From Halobacillus ihumii (lineage in GTDB: Bacteria > Bacillota > Bacilli > Bacillales > Halobacillaceae): a stretch of 64,000 bases of DNA. Below, in pieces: positions 26,793-35,427 of the stretch (within the stretch, counting starts at the first letter, position 1; each line of letters starts with the position of its first letter). Position numbers and translations under genes: made by a program. The notes beneath the pieces are model-generated. The model had not been told where the DNA came from, searched no databases, and saw only the letters and a list, made by a program, of their open reading frames with translations. The DNA is taken from the NCBI RefSeq assembly GCF_902726645.1, contig NZ_CACVAO010000002.1, positions 1-64,000 on the forward strand. Direction: 5' to 3'.

Positions 26793-28175
26793 CTATTTCT
26801 TCAATTCTTCTAATCTCTTTTCAGCTTTCTTCAGTTCTTCGTTCAATTTTTCCTTTTCCTTTTCATCGTCCGTATCCTCTATTTGCTTTTTCAGATCATC
26901 AATTTGCTTCTCAATTCCTTCGATTTTTTTAAGCCGTTCGTTTTCTTGTCTCTTTTCTTCAATTAACTTCGTTAATTCCTTATCATCAAATTGATTGGCC
27001 AAATATTCCGCAGAGTGTAAATCGCCGTTTTCTATGAATGCTTTTCCCATTCGATGGGCTAGTGTTGCATCCTCAATAAAACTCTTACGGCTATCTAACA
27101 CTGATTTGTTATAAGCCACAACAGCTTTTGCATCAGACAAACGTTGATTTTCCTCTAGTTTTAAATCAAGTATTTTTTCCTTTTTCTCTTGTTCATACAT
27201 AGTTGATACAACGTTTTCTACGGTTTTATTTGTCGGGTTCGTATCCAGGGCAAGTTGGTATTGTTCTTTTTTGATGAGAAAAGCAGCAATCTCTTTTTCG
27301 CTTTTGCCTGCCCTTTTCATAATGTCTACCACTTGCTTATAGTCCTGATCGTGAACAGCTTGGATTTTTTCAATTTGTAATTCCTTCTGTTCTAATTTTT
27401 CACTATACTCTTGAGCAATGGCTTTACTTTGGGCGTTGGTTAACGTGTAAGCCCCTGTCACCCCTAACAACAAAGCGACAAGCGAACAAACGACAACCGC
27501 ATAGAAACGATTCTTTAATCTTTTCTCAATAGATGCAATGTCTTGGAAGTATTGATATTGGGTGTATTCGTAGCTTTGTTGTAGGTCGGCTTTTAGTTCG
27601 GAAAGGTTTTCAGATTCCTCAATGGTTTTAAGTAACTTAATGACTTGCTCTTGTTCCCTCTTTTTAAAAACTAACTTTTTCTGCTTATAGGCTTTCATCC
27701 CGTGTCGCAAAAAGGCTTCATAAGACTGACAGGAGATAAGCGCATACGCTAGGGCTTTATATTGGTCGATAGCTTCGTGTTCTCCAAGTGCGCCTTTATT
27801 TATAACATCCACATAGGTAAAGCGAACACTGGTCATCGGGCGAAAGAAAACGGTACTTGGATGCAGCGAATAGGTATATTTACGGCTTAAAGGGTCAATT
27901 TCTAAAACTGATTTAATCGCTGCTATTCGAACAGGTAAGGTTTCCTTTTTTAATTGTTCAAGAGATATAAACTGGTCGGGAATATCGTACGTCAACTGCA
28001 CCCTGCCCTTTTCCATCGTTGCCTGTTGAAGATGAAGTGTATCCGGCTCTTGATTATGAGCGTGTTGTAGACTATCTAAATTGATTTCCTCAGCTTCTCC
28101 GTTTTCGATTAGTTGTACAACCGCCTGATCTTTGGCAATTTTAATATTTCCTTCACCAAAATTCGCAATTTTCAA
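26793..28175 (-). CDS. EssB/YukC-like protein in the transfer operon
   Basis: 460 residues. The N-terminal half (1-225) has the pseudokinase-like pattern of type VII secretion EssB/YukC ('YTYSLHPSTVFFRPM', then a 'YKALAYALISCQSYEAFLRHG' helix). One membrane helix (about 230-250) is followed by a helical C-terminal domain and a long coiled coil (about 405-460). Position corresponds to TraF of pSK41/pIP501-like operons. It probably scaffolds the channel at the membrane. Homology to EssB is read from motif and architecture only. Confidence 0.7.
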   Translation of the reverse strand: MKIANFGEGNIKIAKDQAVVQLIENGEAEEINLDSLQHAHNQEPDTLHLQQATMEKGRVQLTYDIPDQFISLEQLKKETLPVRIAAIKSVLEIDPLSRKYTYSLHPSTVFFRPMTSVRFTYVDVINKGALGEHEAIDQYKALAYALISCQSYEAFLRHGMKAYKQKKLVFKKREQEQVIKLLKTIEESENLSELKADLQQSYEYTQYQYFQDIASIEKRLKNRFYAVVVCSLVALLLGVTGAYTLTNAQSKAIAQEYSEKLEQKELQIEKIQAVHDQDYKQVVDIMKRAGKSEKEIAAFLIKKEQYQLALDTNPTNKTVENVVSTMYEQEKKEKILDLKLEENQRLSDAKAVVAYNKSVLDSRKSFIEDATLAHRMGKAFIENGDLHSAEYLANQFDDKELTKLIEEKRQENERLKKIEGIEKQIDDLKKQIEDTDDEKEKEKLNEELKKAEKRLEELKK

Positions 28176-28195
28176 GGCTTCACCCTCCCTTTCGT

Positions 28196-30175
28196 TTATG
28201 ACATAACATGTTCTTTGGATTCTTCGATTTCTGCGTTTGAAATTCTGATATTCTCCGTATAGTCAGGCTCATCGACAGCCGGTAGATCATACTCTTTTTC
28301 GTACCTTGCTTGATCCCATAAGCGCAATTCTTCTTGTGTCAATTGCACCTTCATAAAGGCTCGGTTTGACCCGTGGATAAAGAGGGCTTCCCCTTGCCTT
28401 TTGGCACTCAACAACCTTTTTTCTTCCTTCGAGAAATTTTCTTTTAATCGGCTAGTGACTTCTTCTACCCCGACATTATCAAGTCCAAAAAAGACTTTGG
28501 TAAAGCTGTTTTCAATAACAGCAGCCCCTAAATCATTAGCAGCATCTAATACGTCCTGAATCTGCTGTGTACCGGCTATTGCCCCTGCATTATATTTTCT
28601 AAATCGCTTGTAAGCCGAATAGAAAAATTCCATCGAATCAGGGTTTTTGGAAAGAAAGTGAAACTCATCAATGAAACAATAAACGGCTTCATCTCGATTT
28701 TTGGTTACTTCATCCCACAAAAACGAAAACGTATTGAGATAAGCTGCAGCTTGAACATCGTGTTCATTTTGCAGTCGCTTTAAATTGAAACTGACGAGCT
28801 GATCGTTCAGATTCACATTGGTATGACCATCGAATATGGTGTTCGAACCTGAACAGTAACTTTCTAGGATGTAGAAAAAGTCTTGTAATCGTTCAAAACG
28901 CTCGATATCCTTTTGCCTTAATATTTGTAGCTGTTCATATAAATCACTTAATGTCGGGAATCCCTCTGACGGGACCTCTTCGATCATTTTGTATTGAAAA
29001 ATTTCTTTTGCATCGTAAGTATCTCTGATGACTTTGTCCAGAAGCGCCTTTTCCACTTTTGATAGATCAGGTTTTAATACATTGAAAAACGCTTTCAATC
29101 GTTGAATTTTATTCTTCACAATCATTTCAATTGTTTCATTGACTTCATCGCTGCCTGTATCCGAACTAAAGATTTGAAACGGATTAATCTTCGTTTCCGA
29201 ATTAGAAGAAAGGTTAATAACCTGCCCCCCTAATTTGCTGACAATGCTTGAATACTCATTTTCAGGGTCAATGATGAAGATGCGATTTCCCATAGCAAAT
29301 AGGCGCATGATCTTTTGCGTCATATAGGTGGTTTTTCCAACACCCGATGTCCCAATAATCGTCATGTTTTGGTTTAATGTCTTGTTACGGTCAAGGTAGT
29401 CTACAGCGATTAACGACCCTGTTTCCCGATTGACCCCTTCCACTTGAGCCGTAGGGGTTAGCTCCAATATTTCTGCATCGTCAAACGGCATAAAGGAGGA
29501 TGCAGCCTCCGTGTTACTTAATCGGGATGTATAATCGGTCAACAAGTTTTGTTCGATCGGCAACGAGGACCAGAAAGCGTGATACATGGCTTTCGTTGGT
29601 GTGAGTTGTTGCAGCCTTAACCTTGTCAACGTTCTCACTACTGAGTCATTCAAGTTATCTAATTCTGTTAAACTATTAGCTTGAAGAAACAGATACGTAT
29701 GTTGTTTAATGTAAGTCGTTTCGGCATTTAAATATTTGTCCAGTTGAAGATTGGCAGATTCAATCTGCTTTTTTAACTGTTTCTTCAGATACGGGTCAAC
29801 GCTTTTTTCCATTTCCACTTGCTTGTTTTTAATGGATTCATTGTAATGGTGAACCATCCTGGAATCATCGGCTGATTCCAAGTGCTGTGAAATGGTGATA
29901 TTTCCCCTTTTTCTTTTTAAGTCATTTAACCAGTTTCCACTTCGCTGATTAGGATAGCCTGTTATTGCTATTACTCGAATGTAGTTACTTCCTGCTTCAA
30001 TATGTTCTGTTTTTTCTTCCCACGAAAAGGGATAGATTTCATCTAGCGTGTGTGTATCTAGTACGTTATCAATTTCATCTGAAGACAGGGAATCATCGAT
30101 TTGAATATCTTCCTCAACGCTTTCACGCTTTTTCGGTTTTGCAAAAGGGAACAGTAATGATCGAATAGCTGACAT
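28196..30175 (-). CDS. VirB4/TraE-like secretion ATPase
   Basis: 659-residue conjugation ATPase that powers the type IV channel. Walker A GTSGVGKT (near residue 272), 'IIDPENEYSSIV', Walker B 'VYCFIDEFHFL' (near residue 500) and 'AGTQQIQDVL' are all present. The N-terminal 230 residues form the usual VirB4 membrane-proximal domain. Start ATG at 30175 has a GGAGG site. It is the core ATPase of the operon and is intact. Confidence 0.94.
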   Translation of the reverse strand: MSAIRSLLFPFAKPKKRESVEEDIQIDDSLSSDEIDNVLDTHTLDEIYPFSWEEKTEHIEAGSNYIRVIAITGYPNQRSGNWLNDLKRKRGNITISQHLESADDSRMVHHYNESIKNKQVEMEKSVDPYLKKQLKKQIESANLQLDKYLNAETTYIKQHTYLFLQANSLTELDNLNDSVVRTLTRLRLQQLTPTKAMYHAFWSSLPIEQNLLTDYTSRLSNTEAASSFMPFDDAEILELTPTAQVEGVNRETGSLIAVDYLDRNKTLNQNMTIIGTSGVGKTTYMTQKIMRLFAMGNRIFIIDPENEYSSIVSKLGGQVINLSSNSETKINPFQIFSSDTGSDEVNETIEMIVKNKIQRLKAFFNVLKPDLSKVEKALLDKVIRDTYDAKEIFQYKMIEEVPSEGFPTLSDLYEQLQILRQKDIERFERLQDFFYILESYCSGSNTIFDGHTNVNLNDQLVSFNLKRLQNEHDVQAAAYLNTFSFLWDEVTKNRDEAVYCFIDEFHFLSKNPDSMEFFYSAYKRFRKYNAGAIAGTQQIQDVLDAANDLGAAVIENSFTKVFFGLDNVGVEEVTSRLKENFSKEEKRLLSAKRQGEALFIHGSNRAFMKVQLTQEELRLWDQARYEKEYDLPAVDEPDYTENIRISNAEIEESKEHVMS

Positions 30176-30201
30176 ATTATCTCTCCCTCCTTCTGTGTTG
30201 A

Positions 30202-30867
30202 TTATCTGTGGTTAAAGTTCATAAACCAATACAGAATGTTTTTGTATTCATCGGCACTTAATTTTCGTACAACTAAGTCGTAGTTCGAAAACGTATTTTC
30301 TAGTGATCGTTTCAATTCAGCCGTTTTCTCATCCAGATTTTTACTTGCCATTTCCAACGATTCTAGCGATTGATCTTTCATTTTCTCGCTGATGACAATA
30401 AGGTGTTCTTTTGTTGTCATTTCCGATGTGTCATTGAATCGCTCAAAATGTTCAATATAAGAAGCAATCAAGTTTTGCTTAACGGTGTCTCCTCGTTCTT
30501 CTGCTTCAATATACCGTTTTTTCCAAGCCAGAATGTACGGCACAAAATTGACAGGAACAGTCATATCCAATGTCTGTAAGGATGTATTCGTTGTATCTCC
30601 CGAAAAGTGACTGGTGAGAAACGCTGCATAATCATCAAATACATTTGCCTGTTCAACAGTATTGAAGAGTTCCATATTAATGCCTGTTGCGGACATGGCC
30701 GCAACTAAATGATTATTATTTAAAACGATGTATTCAAGATACTGCGCTTTAATTAAGGACATGTCTTGAATCGATTGTTGCACTTGGGTTTGCCTTTGCT
30801 GCTCTCTTTCATGCAAAGACATATCATAAGGCTTATTTTTACTCGCTTTGTTTTTCTGAAGAAACAT
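30202..30867 (-). CDS. TraD/TrsD-like cytoplasmic transfer protein
   Basis: 221 residues, helical, no membrane segment. It lies directly before the VirB4-like gene, the place of TrsD/TraD in pGO1/pSK41-type operons. In other systems an equivalent helical region is part of VirB4 itself. Features seen: 'LHEREQQRQTQVQQSIQDM' near the N-terminus and a charged helical C-terminal half. Function not established. Confidence 0.65.
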   Translation of the reverse strand: MFLQKNKASKNKPYDMSLHEREQQRQTQVQQSIQDMSLIKAQYLEYIVLNNNHLVAAMSATGINMELFNTVEQANVFDDYAAFLTSHFSGDTTNTSLQTLDMTVPVNFVPYILAWKKRYIEAEERGDTVKQNLIASYIEHFERFNDTSEMTTKEHLIVISEKMKDQSLESLEMASKNLDEKTAELKRSLENTFSNYDLVVRKLSADEYKNILYWFMNFNHR

Positions 30868-30880
30868 TGCTTTTCATCCT

Positions 30881-31228
30881 TCATTCAAGAAAATGATTTC
30901 TCGGTTTTGTTTTGGTATAGAATAGCTTTTGACGATTCTTATAGTCTTGCTGATATTTCAGCCATTGCAGAAGTGTGATATTCATACGTTCTCGTATAGG
31001 TTTCATCAAGACAAGAGCGAATCCAATAGAGCCAACAATTAAACCTATAACCCCCCTGATAATTAACAACCAGAGTGGGTACGGGGGAATTAACACAATA
31101 CCCACACCGATCAAAGCGAAAGGCAACACTTTAGTCACAAAGTTCTTTAAAGAAATACCTGTAATAATGTTGTAGTCTGATTCGACTTCTTCAGGAAAAA
31201 TAAAAACTTTTTCTTGCGGTTCTTCCAT
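30881..31228 (-). CDS. PrgI/VirB3-like inner-membrane transfer protein
   Basis: 115 residues with 'FIFPEEVESDYNIITGISLKN' followed by two membrane helices (about 33-52 and 55-74) and a basic C-terminal tail, the pattern of the PrgI family that replaces VirB3 in Gram-positive type IV systems. Located between VirB2-like and TraD/VirB4-like genes, as expected. Confidence 0.8.
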   Translation of the reverse strand: MEEPQEKVFIFPEEVESDYNIITGISLKNFVTKVLPFALIGVGIVLIPPYPLWLLIIRGVIGLIVGSIGFALVLMKPIRERMNITLLQWLKYQQDYKNRQKLFYTKTKPRNHFLE

Positions 31229-31240
31229 ACAAACACCTTC

Positions 31241-31477
31241 TTACGTAAAGAGATTGTAGACCCACGGAGCAACCCATATAATCGCAGCCCCTAAAGCAAC
31301 TGCCCCCATCACTCGACCGATGGAACGAAACACTTCATCTTTCTCTTGTGGATTCTTCAACTTGTGCATACTCGTCACGATGATATAAAGACTGACGACT
31401 ATGCCCACACTGACCACTAACCCTGTCAAAACGCCTTGAATCGTTAGTAAAGCACTATCTATCTTTTGTTCTATCAT
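31241..31477 (-). CDS. VirB2-like two-helix membrane protein
   Basis: 78 residues with two hydrophobic helices (about 12-36 and 54-75) separated by a charged loop (HKLKNPQEKDEVFR). Size, topology and position before the VirB3-like gene match the pilin-like VirB2/TraB component. ATG at 31477 overlaps the end of the small frame 31474-31578 (ATGA). Confidence 0.75.
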   Translation of the reverse strand: MIEQKIDSALLTIQGVLTGLVVSVGIVVSLYIIVTSMHKLKNPQEKDEVFRSIGRVMGAVALGAAIIWVAPWVYNLFT

Positions 31478-31578
31478 TCGTCATCCTCCTTAATCCGCCT
31501 GATTGAAAGTGTTGTTCTTTGTTCTTTTGTATTAGATTGGTAATCTTCCAACCTCTTACGGGTGTCTTCCTTCGTCAA
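31474..31578 (-). CDS. Possible tiny overlapping gene between TraA-like and VirB2-like genes
   Basis: From a TTG at 31578 this frame encodes about 34 charged residues (TKEDTRKRLEDYQSNTKEQ...) and ends in a 4-base ATGA overlap with the next gene, a sign of translational coupling. It overlaps the end of the upstream gene. Ribosome site is weak. It may be a real small gene or the displaced end of a longer protein. Confidence 0.35.
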   Translation of the reverse strand: MTKEDTRKRLEDYQSNTKEQRTTLSIRRIKEDDE

Positions 31579-32062
31579 AAGCTCGGTTAATTTGTTGAGT
31601 TTTCCTTCTTTGTTGATTACCTTCCTCGGTTTCAATCTCATGTATTTGTGACTGGTATCTTTCCAAAGCTTTATGTTGGTTGACTCCAAATAAATCAAAC
31701 ATACCTTCCAACATAGCATTTCCGGCAAATTGAACTTCGGATGCCCCTCGTTTCATCTTCAATACTTGTTCTGTCAAATCGGGCATAGAGACATTTTCCA
31801 GCGCTTTAACTTCTTTTAATGAGGCCCCATTGTTCAGCATGTGTCTTTCCAGTTTGTATTTACTGATATCGATTCCAGTTTCAGACCGATTTTGCATCAC
31901 CTTTTTTCTAAGGGATGGCACCGGCTTGCCGTAAGTATGAGCCCAATGTTCCTTTTGGGTTTCCGGAAGTGACTGAAAGTCCTTATATAAAATGCCCTTT
32001 TCTCTCTTACGATCTGTGAGGATTTTCTCACCCATGAAGGTTTCAAATGACAGTTTTACCAT
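31556..32062 (-). CDS. Hypothetical protein, second gene of transfer operon
   Basis: 168 residues, soluble, helical, basic, with 'QNRSETGIDISKYKLERHML' and a glutamine/arginine-rich C-terminus. ATG at 32062 follows GGAGGTGA. Position matches TraA/TrsA in pSK41-like operons, although sequence similarity cannot be judged here. Confidence 0.6.
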   Translation of the reverse strand: MVKLSFETFMGEKILTDRKREKGILYKDFQSLPETQKEHWAHTYGKPVPSLRKKVMQNRSETGIDISKYKLERHMLNNGASLKEVKALENVSMPDLTEQVLKMKRGASEVQFAGNAMLEGMFDLFGVNQHKALERYQSQIHEIETEEGNQQRRKTQQINRAFDEGRHP

Positions 32063-32097
32063 GATATTCACCTCCAGTTATATCCAATTCGAGTCTA

Positions 32098-32238
32098 TCA
32101 CACAGCTTGATGATCCTCTATCGTTTTCACAAACAACCGATCGAGAACATCACTATCATAATTCTTCCAGAACGAACGAGGTGTCCCTGTAATGACATAA
32201 AGCCACTCAATAATGGTGCTACGTTCGCTTTGGCCCAT
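32098..32238 (-). CDS. 46-residue BH0509-like small protein, first gene of transfer operon
   Basis: Starts MGQSERSTIIEWLYVITG and ends DRLFVKTIEDHQAV. The pattern R...IIEWL...TG...L...Y/F.K resembles BH0509-family small proteins common on Bacillus plasmids. GGAGAG precedes the ATG. It is the first coding unit after the promoter at 32280-32308. Confidence 0.6.
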   Translation of the reverse strand: MGQSERSTIIEWLYVITGTPRSFWKNYDSDVLDRLFVKTIEDHQAV

Positions 32239-32279
32239 TGATTTCTCTCCTTTCTTTTTTTGGTTTCATCCTTAATAAC

Positions 32280-32308
32280 ATCATATCAAGTATGAATTAT
32301 TTTGTAAA
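32280..32308 (-). promoter_or_regulatory. Transfer operon promoter
   Basis: On the minus strand: TTTACA, 17-base spacer, TATGAT, with an extended TG motif one base before the -10. It drives the operon from 32238 down to 20708. The -35 abuts the terminator of the upstream RHH gene. Confidence 0.8.
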
Positions 32309-32310
32309 TA

Positions 32311-32337
32311 AAAAACAGCAAATTCTTACTGTTTTTT
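32311..32337 (-). terminator. Terminator of the RHH-repeat gene
   Basis: AAAAACAG / CTGTTTTT arms with a 10-base loop, overlapping the stop at 32336 and directly before the transfer promoter. Confidence 0.65.
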
Positions 32338-32977
32338 AAAGTCCCAAATCAATGCTGATTTGTGCCATTATTAAATTTAAATAATATCGCTCACTCATGT
32401 TCATTTCTTCAGCATTATCTTGGATTTGTTCTTTTACTTCTTCCCCAAATGTTAGATGTAAAAAATCTTTATTAGTTGTATGAAAAGATTTTACAGTTAA
32501 TGTTTTGTTCATTACATAATGAGCGATCAGACTATTTAATGATATTGCATTTTCAGTACAATATTTCATAAGTTTATTTTTGATTGTTTTATCAATTGTT
32601 ATTTGAACATTAGCTTTTGTTGCACTATAAATTGTTGCATCCTCTTTTAATATATCCTCCCCTAAAAACTCATGGGAATGTTTGTAGAAGTAATCACAGA
32701 CTAATAAACCGAAAAACCTTCTTCTTGATAATCCAAAGTGATCGAGCTGATCTAATCGGTCTTTAAACTGTTGGTTTACGGTAATGTTTGTGGCATGAGT
32801 CAAACCATGAATATCCATCTTAATTTGATCTACTTTTTTTCTGGTAATCTCACCTTTTAATATATTAGATAAAGCAAGGGAAATTATATTTCGTTTGCTC
32901 GTCCCCATTCTTTTCGCTAAACGACTAATCACTTCATTTATTTCTTTATTTACAAGGACGCTGATTTGCAACTGCAT
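32336..32977 (-). CDS. Protein with four tandem ribbon-helix-helix-like repeats
   Basis: 213 residues. Four segments each show a short beta-strand followed by two helices: 'LQISVLVNKEINEVISRLA' (about 2-40), 'TNITVNQQFKDRLDQL' (about 63-97), 'VQITIDKTIKNKLMKY' (about 122-157) and 'LHLTFGEEVKEQIQD' (about 167-205). Single ribbon-helix-helix units normally dimerise; four in one chain could make an intramolecular pair of dimers. It lies between the rep gene and the transfer promoter, so repression of transfer is a plausible role. Start follows GGGGGCAGGAC. Confidence 0.7.
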   Translation of the reverse strand: MQLQISVLVNKEINEVISRLAKRMGTSKRNIISLALSNILKGEITRKKVDQIKMDIHGLTHATNITVNQQFKDRLDQLDHFGLSRRRFFGLLVCDYFYKHSHEFLGEDILKEDATIYSATKANVQITIDKTIKNKLMKYCTENAISLNSLIAHYVMNKTLTVKSFHTTNKDFLHLTFGEEVKEQIQDNAEEMNMSERYYLNLIMAQISIDLGL

Positions 32978-33018
32978 GTCCTGCCCCCTAATTCTCTATT
33001 TTATTTGAAGGAAAGTTT

Positions 33019-33027
33019 TGTTATAAT
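33019..33027 (+). promoter_or_regulatory. Probable repA promoter (-10 region)
   Basis: TATAAT at 33022-33027 with TG one base upstream (extended -10) but no good -35. It gives a leader of about 310 bases that covers the antisense RNA region. Confidence 0.5.
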
Positions 33028-33129
33028 ATTATTCAAAGACAATTCGTATCAAGGATATTTCATAAAATATGATACCATGTCTTAAATAGCAGAACAAACT
33101 GCCTATTTAGAAAATTCTACAAAAATAAA

Positions 33130-33230
33130 AAAACCCCTGCACTCAGTTTCATTTGGTTCTTGTTTGGCGACAGCACCAAATGAAACTCCCAAGAAAGCAG
33201 AAGGTTTTTATATAGCTATCATTTATATTC
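33130..33230 (-). ncRNA. Antisense RNA controlling the replication gene
   Basis: Minus-strand promoter TTCACT (33261-33266), 17-base spacer, TACAAT (33238-33243) with extended TG. The transcript would end at a 12-bp hairpin (33146-33157 with 33175-33186) followed by a T-run. The plus-strand loop holds TTTGGCGAC, close to the UUGGCG loop-kissing motif of plasmid copy-control RNAs. It overlaps the repA leader. Confidence 0.65.
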
Positions 33231-33341
33231 TTTGTTCATTGTATCAGAAATATTCATGAAAGTGAAGATAAAACCTCTGTTTTTTCCTTGTCACATTTTG
33301 GGCGTTATTAGCGCAGGGAACAAAAAATGGAGGTTTTTATA

Positions 33342-34442
33342 ATGGAAAATCAAACAGCAATTTTAACAAAGCCAAAGAAACCAAGAGGAGAATTACGGTT
33401 ACCGCAACTTCACTTTGTTGCAATGGACGATTGGGTTGACAAATTAGGAGAAAAATCATTTGTACTCTGGTTGAAATTATTAACCCATGCCGACCGTCGT
33501 GATCCAGAGAGAATCCAAGATATAGTACCTTATGATATTGAATCTTTAGCCAAAAAACACTTAGGAATGAGTAAGGCAAAATTTTACCGATTGATAAAAC
33601 CCCTCTGGAATTATGGGCTTGTTGATCTCATTGAATATGAAGCATCAACAAGAAAAACTCAAAAACCTGTGAATGTCATTATATATGAATATCCTCAAAA
33701 TGATTATGGGCTTGCTATTAAACCATTAGAAAAACTACGTGATTACGAAACAGACTATAAATCAAGTGGAACCAAGTTCGGCAAAAAAGGAGGACGTCCA
33801 AAAATAGAAAAGGACACAACTTCTAACCGTTTTAAAAATAAAACGGTAGGTAAATACCACTTAAACCGTTTCAAAAGTAAAACGGTAACCGTTTCAAAAG
33901 TAAAACGGTTGACCGTTTCAAAAATAAAACCCAATAATGTATCAAATGAATCTAGTAATGTATCAAATGAAAGTAATAATGTTTTAAATAATTCATCATC
34001 ATCAATAGATAGAGATAACACCATACATAGAGAATCACCTAAAAAAAATATTGATGATGATGAGAACATAAAAAAACTAAATCTCTTATTCAATGAAAAT
34101 AGTAGTTATCAATATCTCTATGATTACCTTGACAATAAGAAAGTTAACCATCGGGATATTGAAGACACCATTATTAAATGTTCCGAGCTTGAAATCACAT
34201 CATTCACAAGGGCCGATCTTGATATACAATGGCAACGAGTTATAGAGCAACTTGACAAGGGAAGTATTACAGTTTTTAGTAAATTCTTTGCTAAGGGTCT
34301 TGCTATAATCAAAAAAAATAAGGGCATCAGAAAAAATCATCATGAACAAGTCCAACGGGATCAAGATGAAGATGTTGAAAGAAAACGAGCAAGACAGCAG
34401 TTAAGATCAACCCTTTATTATAACTGGTTAGAAGAATCCTAA
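33342..34442 (+). CDS. repA: Theta-type replication initiator (RepA_N-like)
   Basis: 366 residues. N-terminal winged-helix/DnaD-like domain (about 15-130: 'LPQLHFVAMDDWVDKLGEKSFVLWLKLL', 'SKAKFYRLIKPLWNYGLVDLIEYE') as in Firmicute theta plasmids, a variable low-complexity middle (Ser/Asn-rich) and a C-terminal helical domain. Four DNA iterons lie within codons 162-197. ATG at 33342 follows GGAGG; the leader carries antisense-RNA control. This is the main evidence that the backbone is a plasmid. Confidence 0.85.
   Translation: MENQTAILTKPKKPRGELRLPQLHFVAMDDWVDKLGEKSFVLWLKLLTHADRRDPERIQDIVPYDIESLAKKHLGMSKAKFYRLIKPLWNYGLVDLIEYEASTRKTQKPVNVIIYEYPQNDYGLAIKPLEKLRDYETDYKSSGTKFGKKGGRPKIEKDTTSNRFKNKTVGKYHLNRFKSKTVTVSKVKRLTVSKIKPNNVSNESSNVSNESNNVLNNSSSSIDRDNTIHRESPKKNIDDDENIKKLNLLFNENSSYQYLYDYLDNKKVNHRDIEDTIIKCSELEITSFTRADLDIQWQRVIEQLDKGSITVFSKFFAKGLAIIKKNKGIRKNHHEQVQRDQDEDVERKRARQQLRSTLYYNWLEES
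33825..33932 (+). repeat. oriV: Four 23-bp iterons inside repA: likely replication origin
   Basis: Unit: ACCGTTT-CAAAAGT-AAAACGGT type, itself partly palindromic. Copies at 33825-33847, 33864-33886, 33887-33909 and 33910-33932; the middle two are identical and the last is degenerate. In-gene iterons as origin are known for RepN of pLS32 and related plasmids. They encode the repeated peptide RFK(N/S)KTV / VSKVKRLTVSKIK. Confidence 0.8.
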
Positions 34443-34466
34443 TAAGTCCGTAAGGAGAAAAATGTA

Positions 34467-34757
34467 ATGGATAAATACTCTATTTTTAATTGTTTGGACT
34501 TAATAAGAAAAAATAGATACGTATTAAAAGAAACAAAAACTCCATCCCCTGAAGGTGATGTTATTATGTTGATAGACGATCAACTCAAGGTATATATATC
34601 TAACCAATTGGGAATAGAAGATGACTTAATGATTGGAAAAATGATAGATATTTATTTAGAAGATAAACCATTTAACTATGAAGGCTATAGTGTTTCTATA
34701 GATACAGATGGTTTCATTCAATTCTTAAAAGGTAATAGCAATAACCCTTTACAATAA
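34467..34757 (+). CDS. Hypothetical acidic protein downstream of repA
   Basis: 96 residues, acidic, with alternating strand/helix pattern (VIMLIDDQLKVYIS; YSVSIDTDGFIQFL). TAAGGAG precedes the ATG, and it lies 24 bases after repA, so it is probably cotranscribed. Family not recognised. Confidence 0.6.
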   Translation: MDKYSIFNCLDLIRKNRYVLKETKTPSPEGDVIMLIDDQLKVYISNQLGIEDDLMIGKMIDIYLEDKPFNYEGYSVSIDTDGFIQFLKGNSNNPLQ

Positions 34758-35221
34758 ATAGATAACTGAAGCTGTTGAAAAAGCAAATAATGAATTATTA
34801 TGATCGGTTAAACAGGACGGGTGAACCATGCTTTCTAATATTGGAAGAAAAACACTGGTATCATCTATAATTGCGGTGTACACGGTCGATCCCCGTCCAT
34901 AGGCGTGCTGTGCCTTGGACTGGACGTGATGAAAAGGATGTCTACCAGGTGCTAACTCTTCAGGAAACATAAATTTATTCAGTGGACAGAGGAGGCCCCT
35001 GAAAAGATTGAGTATTTACGTTCACCATGATTGACGCTTAAAACGCCCATATTTGCTATGTGTGGTGTTTTATGTCTAAATAAGGGTTATTTATAAGGGG
35101 AATTGTTTAAAAACGCCTATAAAGCCTAAAATGGCAATTTGCACCCTATCAATATTTATTGAGATGGGACGAAACTTCATTAATCCACCTTTGTGGAGGG
35201 ATTTTATGATTCGAAAGAATA
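34758..35221 (+). other. Gene-poor region with small hairpins
   Basis: No convincing gene. Contains a hairpin GTCCA-GGC / GCC-TGGAC near 34893-34920 and an AAAACGCC / GGTGTTTT inverted repeat near 35040-35075, with the word AAACGCC repeated at about 35112. Purpose unknown. Confidence 0.35.
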
Positions 35222-35356
35222 ATGACTGAAGAAGAAAAGCAAAGTGAATTTGAACGATTGTGGCAGATAGAGGAAAAACAAAGCGAAATCCTGAAAAAAC
35301 AAACAGGAAAAGGATTGTATGAAGAAGTTGATATTACCGACGACGGAAGGATTTAG
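35222..35356 (+). CDS. Small acidic protein (44 aa)
   Basis: Starts MTEEEKQSEFERLWQIEEKQ and ends DITDDGRI; highly charged and helical. Its ATG overlaps a 7-codon leader frame (from 35204) that has its own GGAGGG site, suggesting coupling. Weak direct ribosome site. Family unknown. Confidence 0.45.
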   Translation: MTEEEKQSEFERLWQIEEKQSEILKKQTGKGLYEEVDITDDGRI

Positions 35357-35427
35357 AAGGCAACGATTAATCAGGCAGCACCTCTTCTAGCTATATTGTG
35401 AAATTAAGATACAAAAAGGTGATTAGT

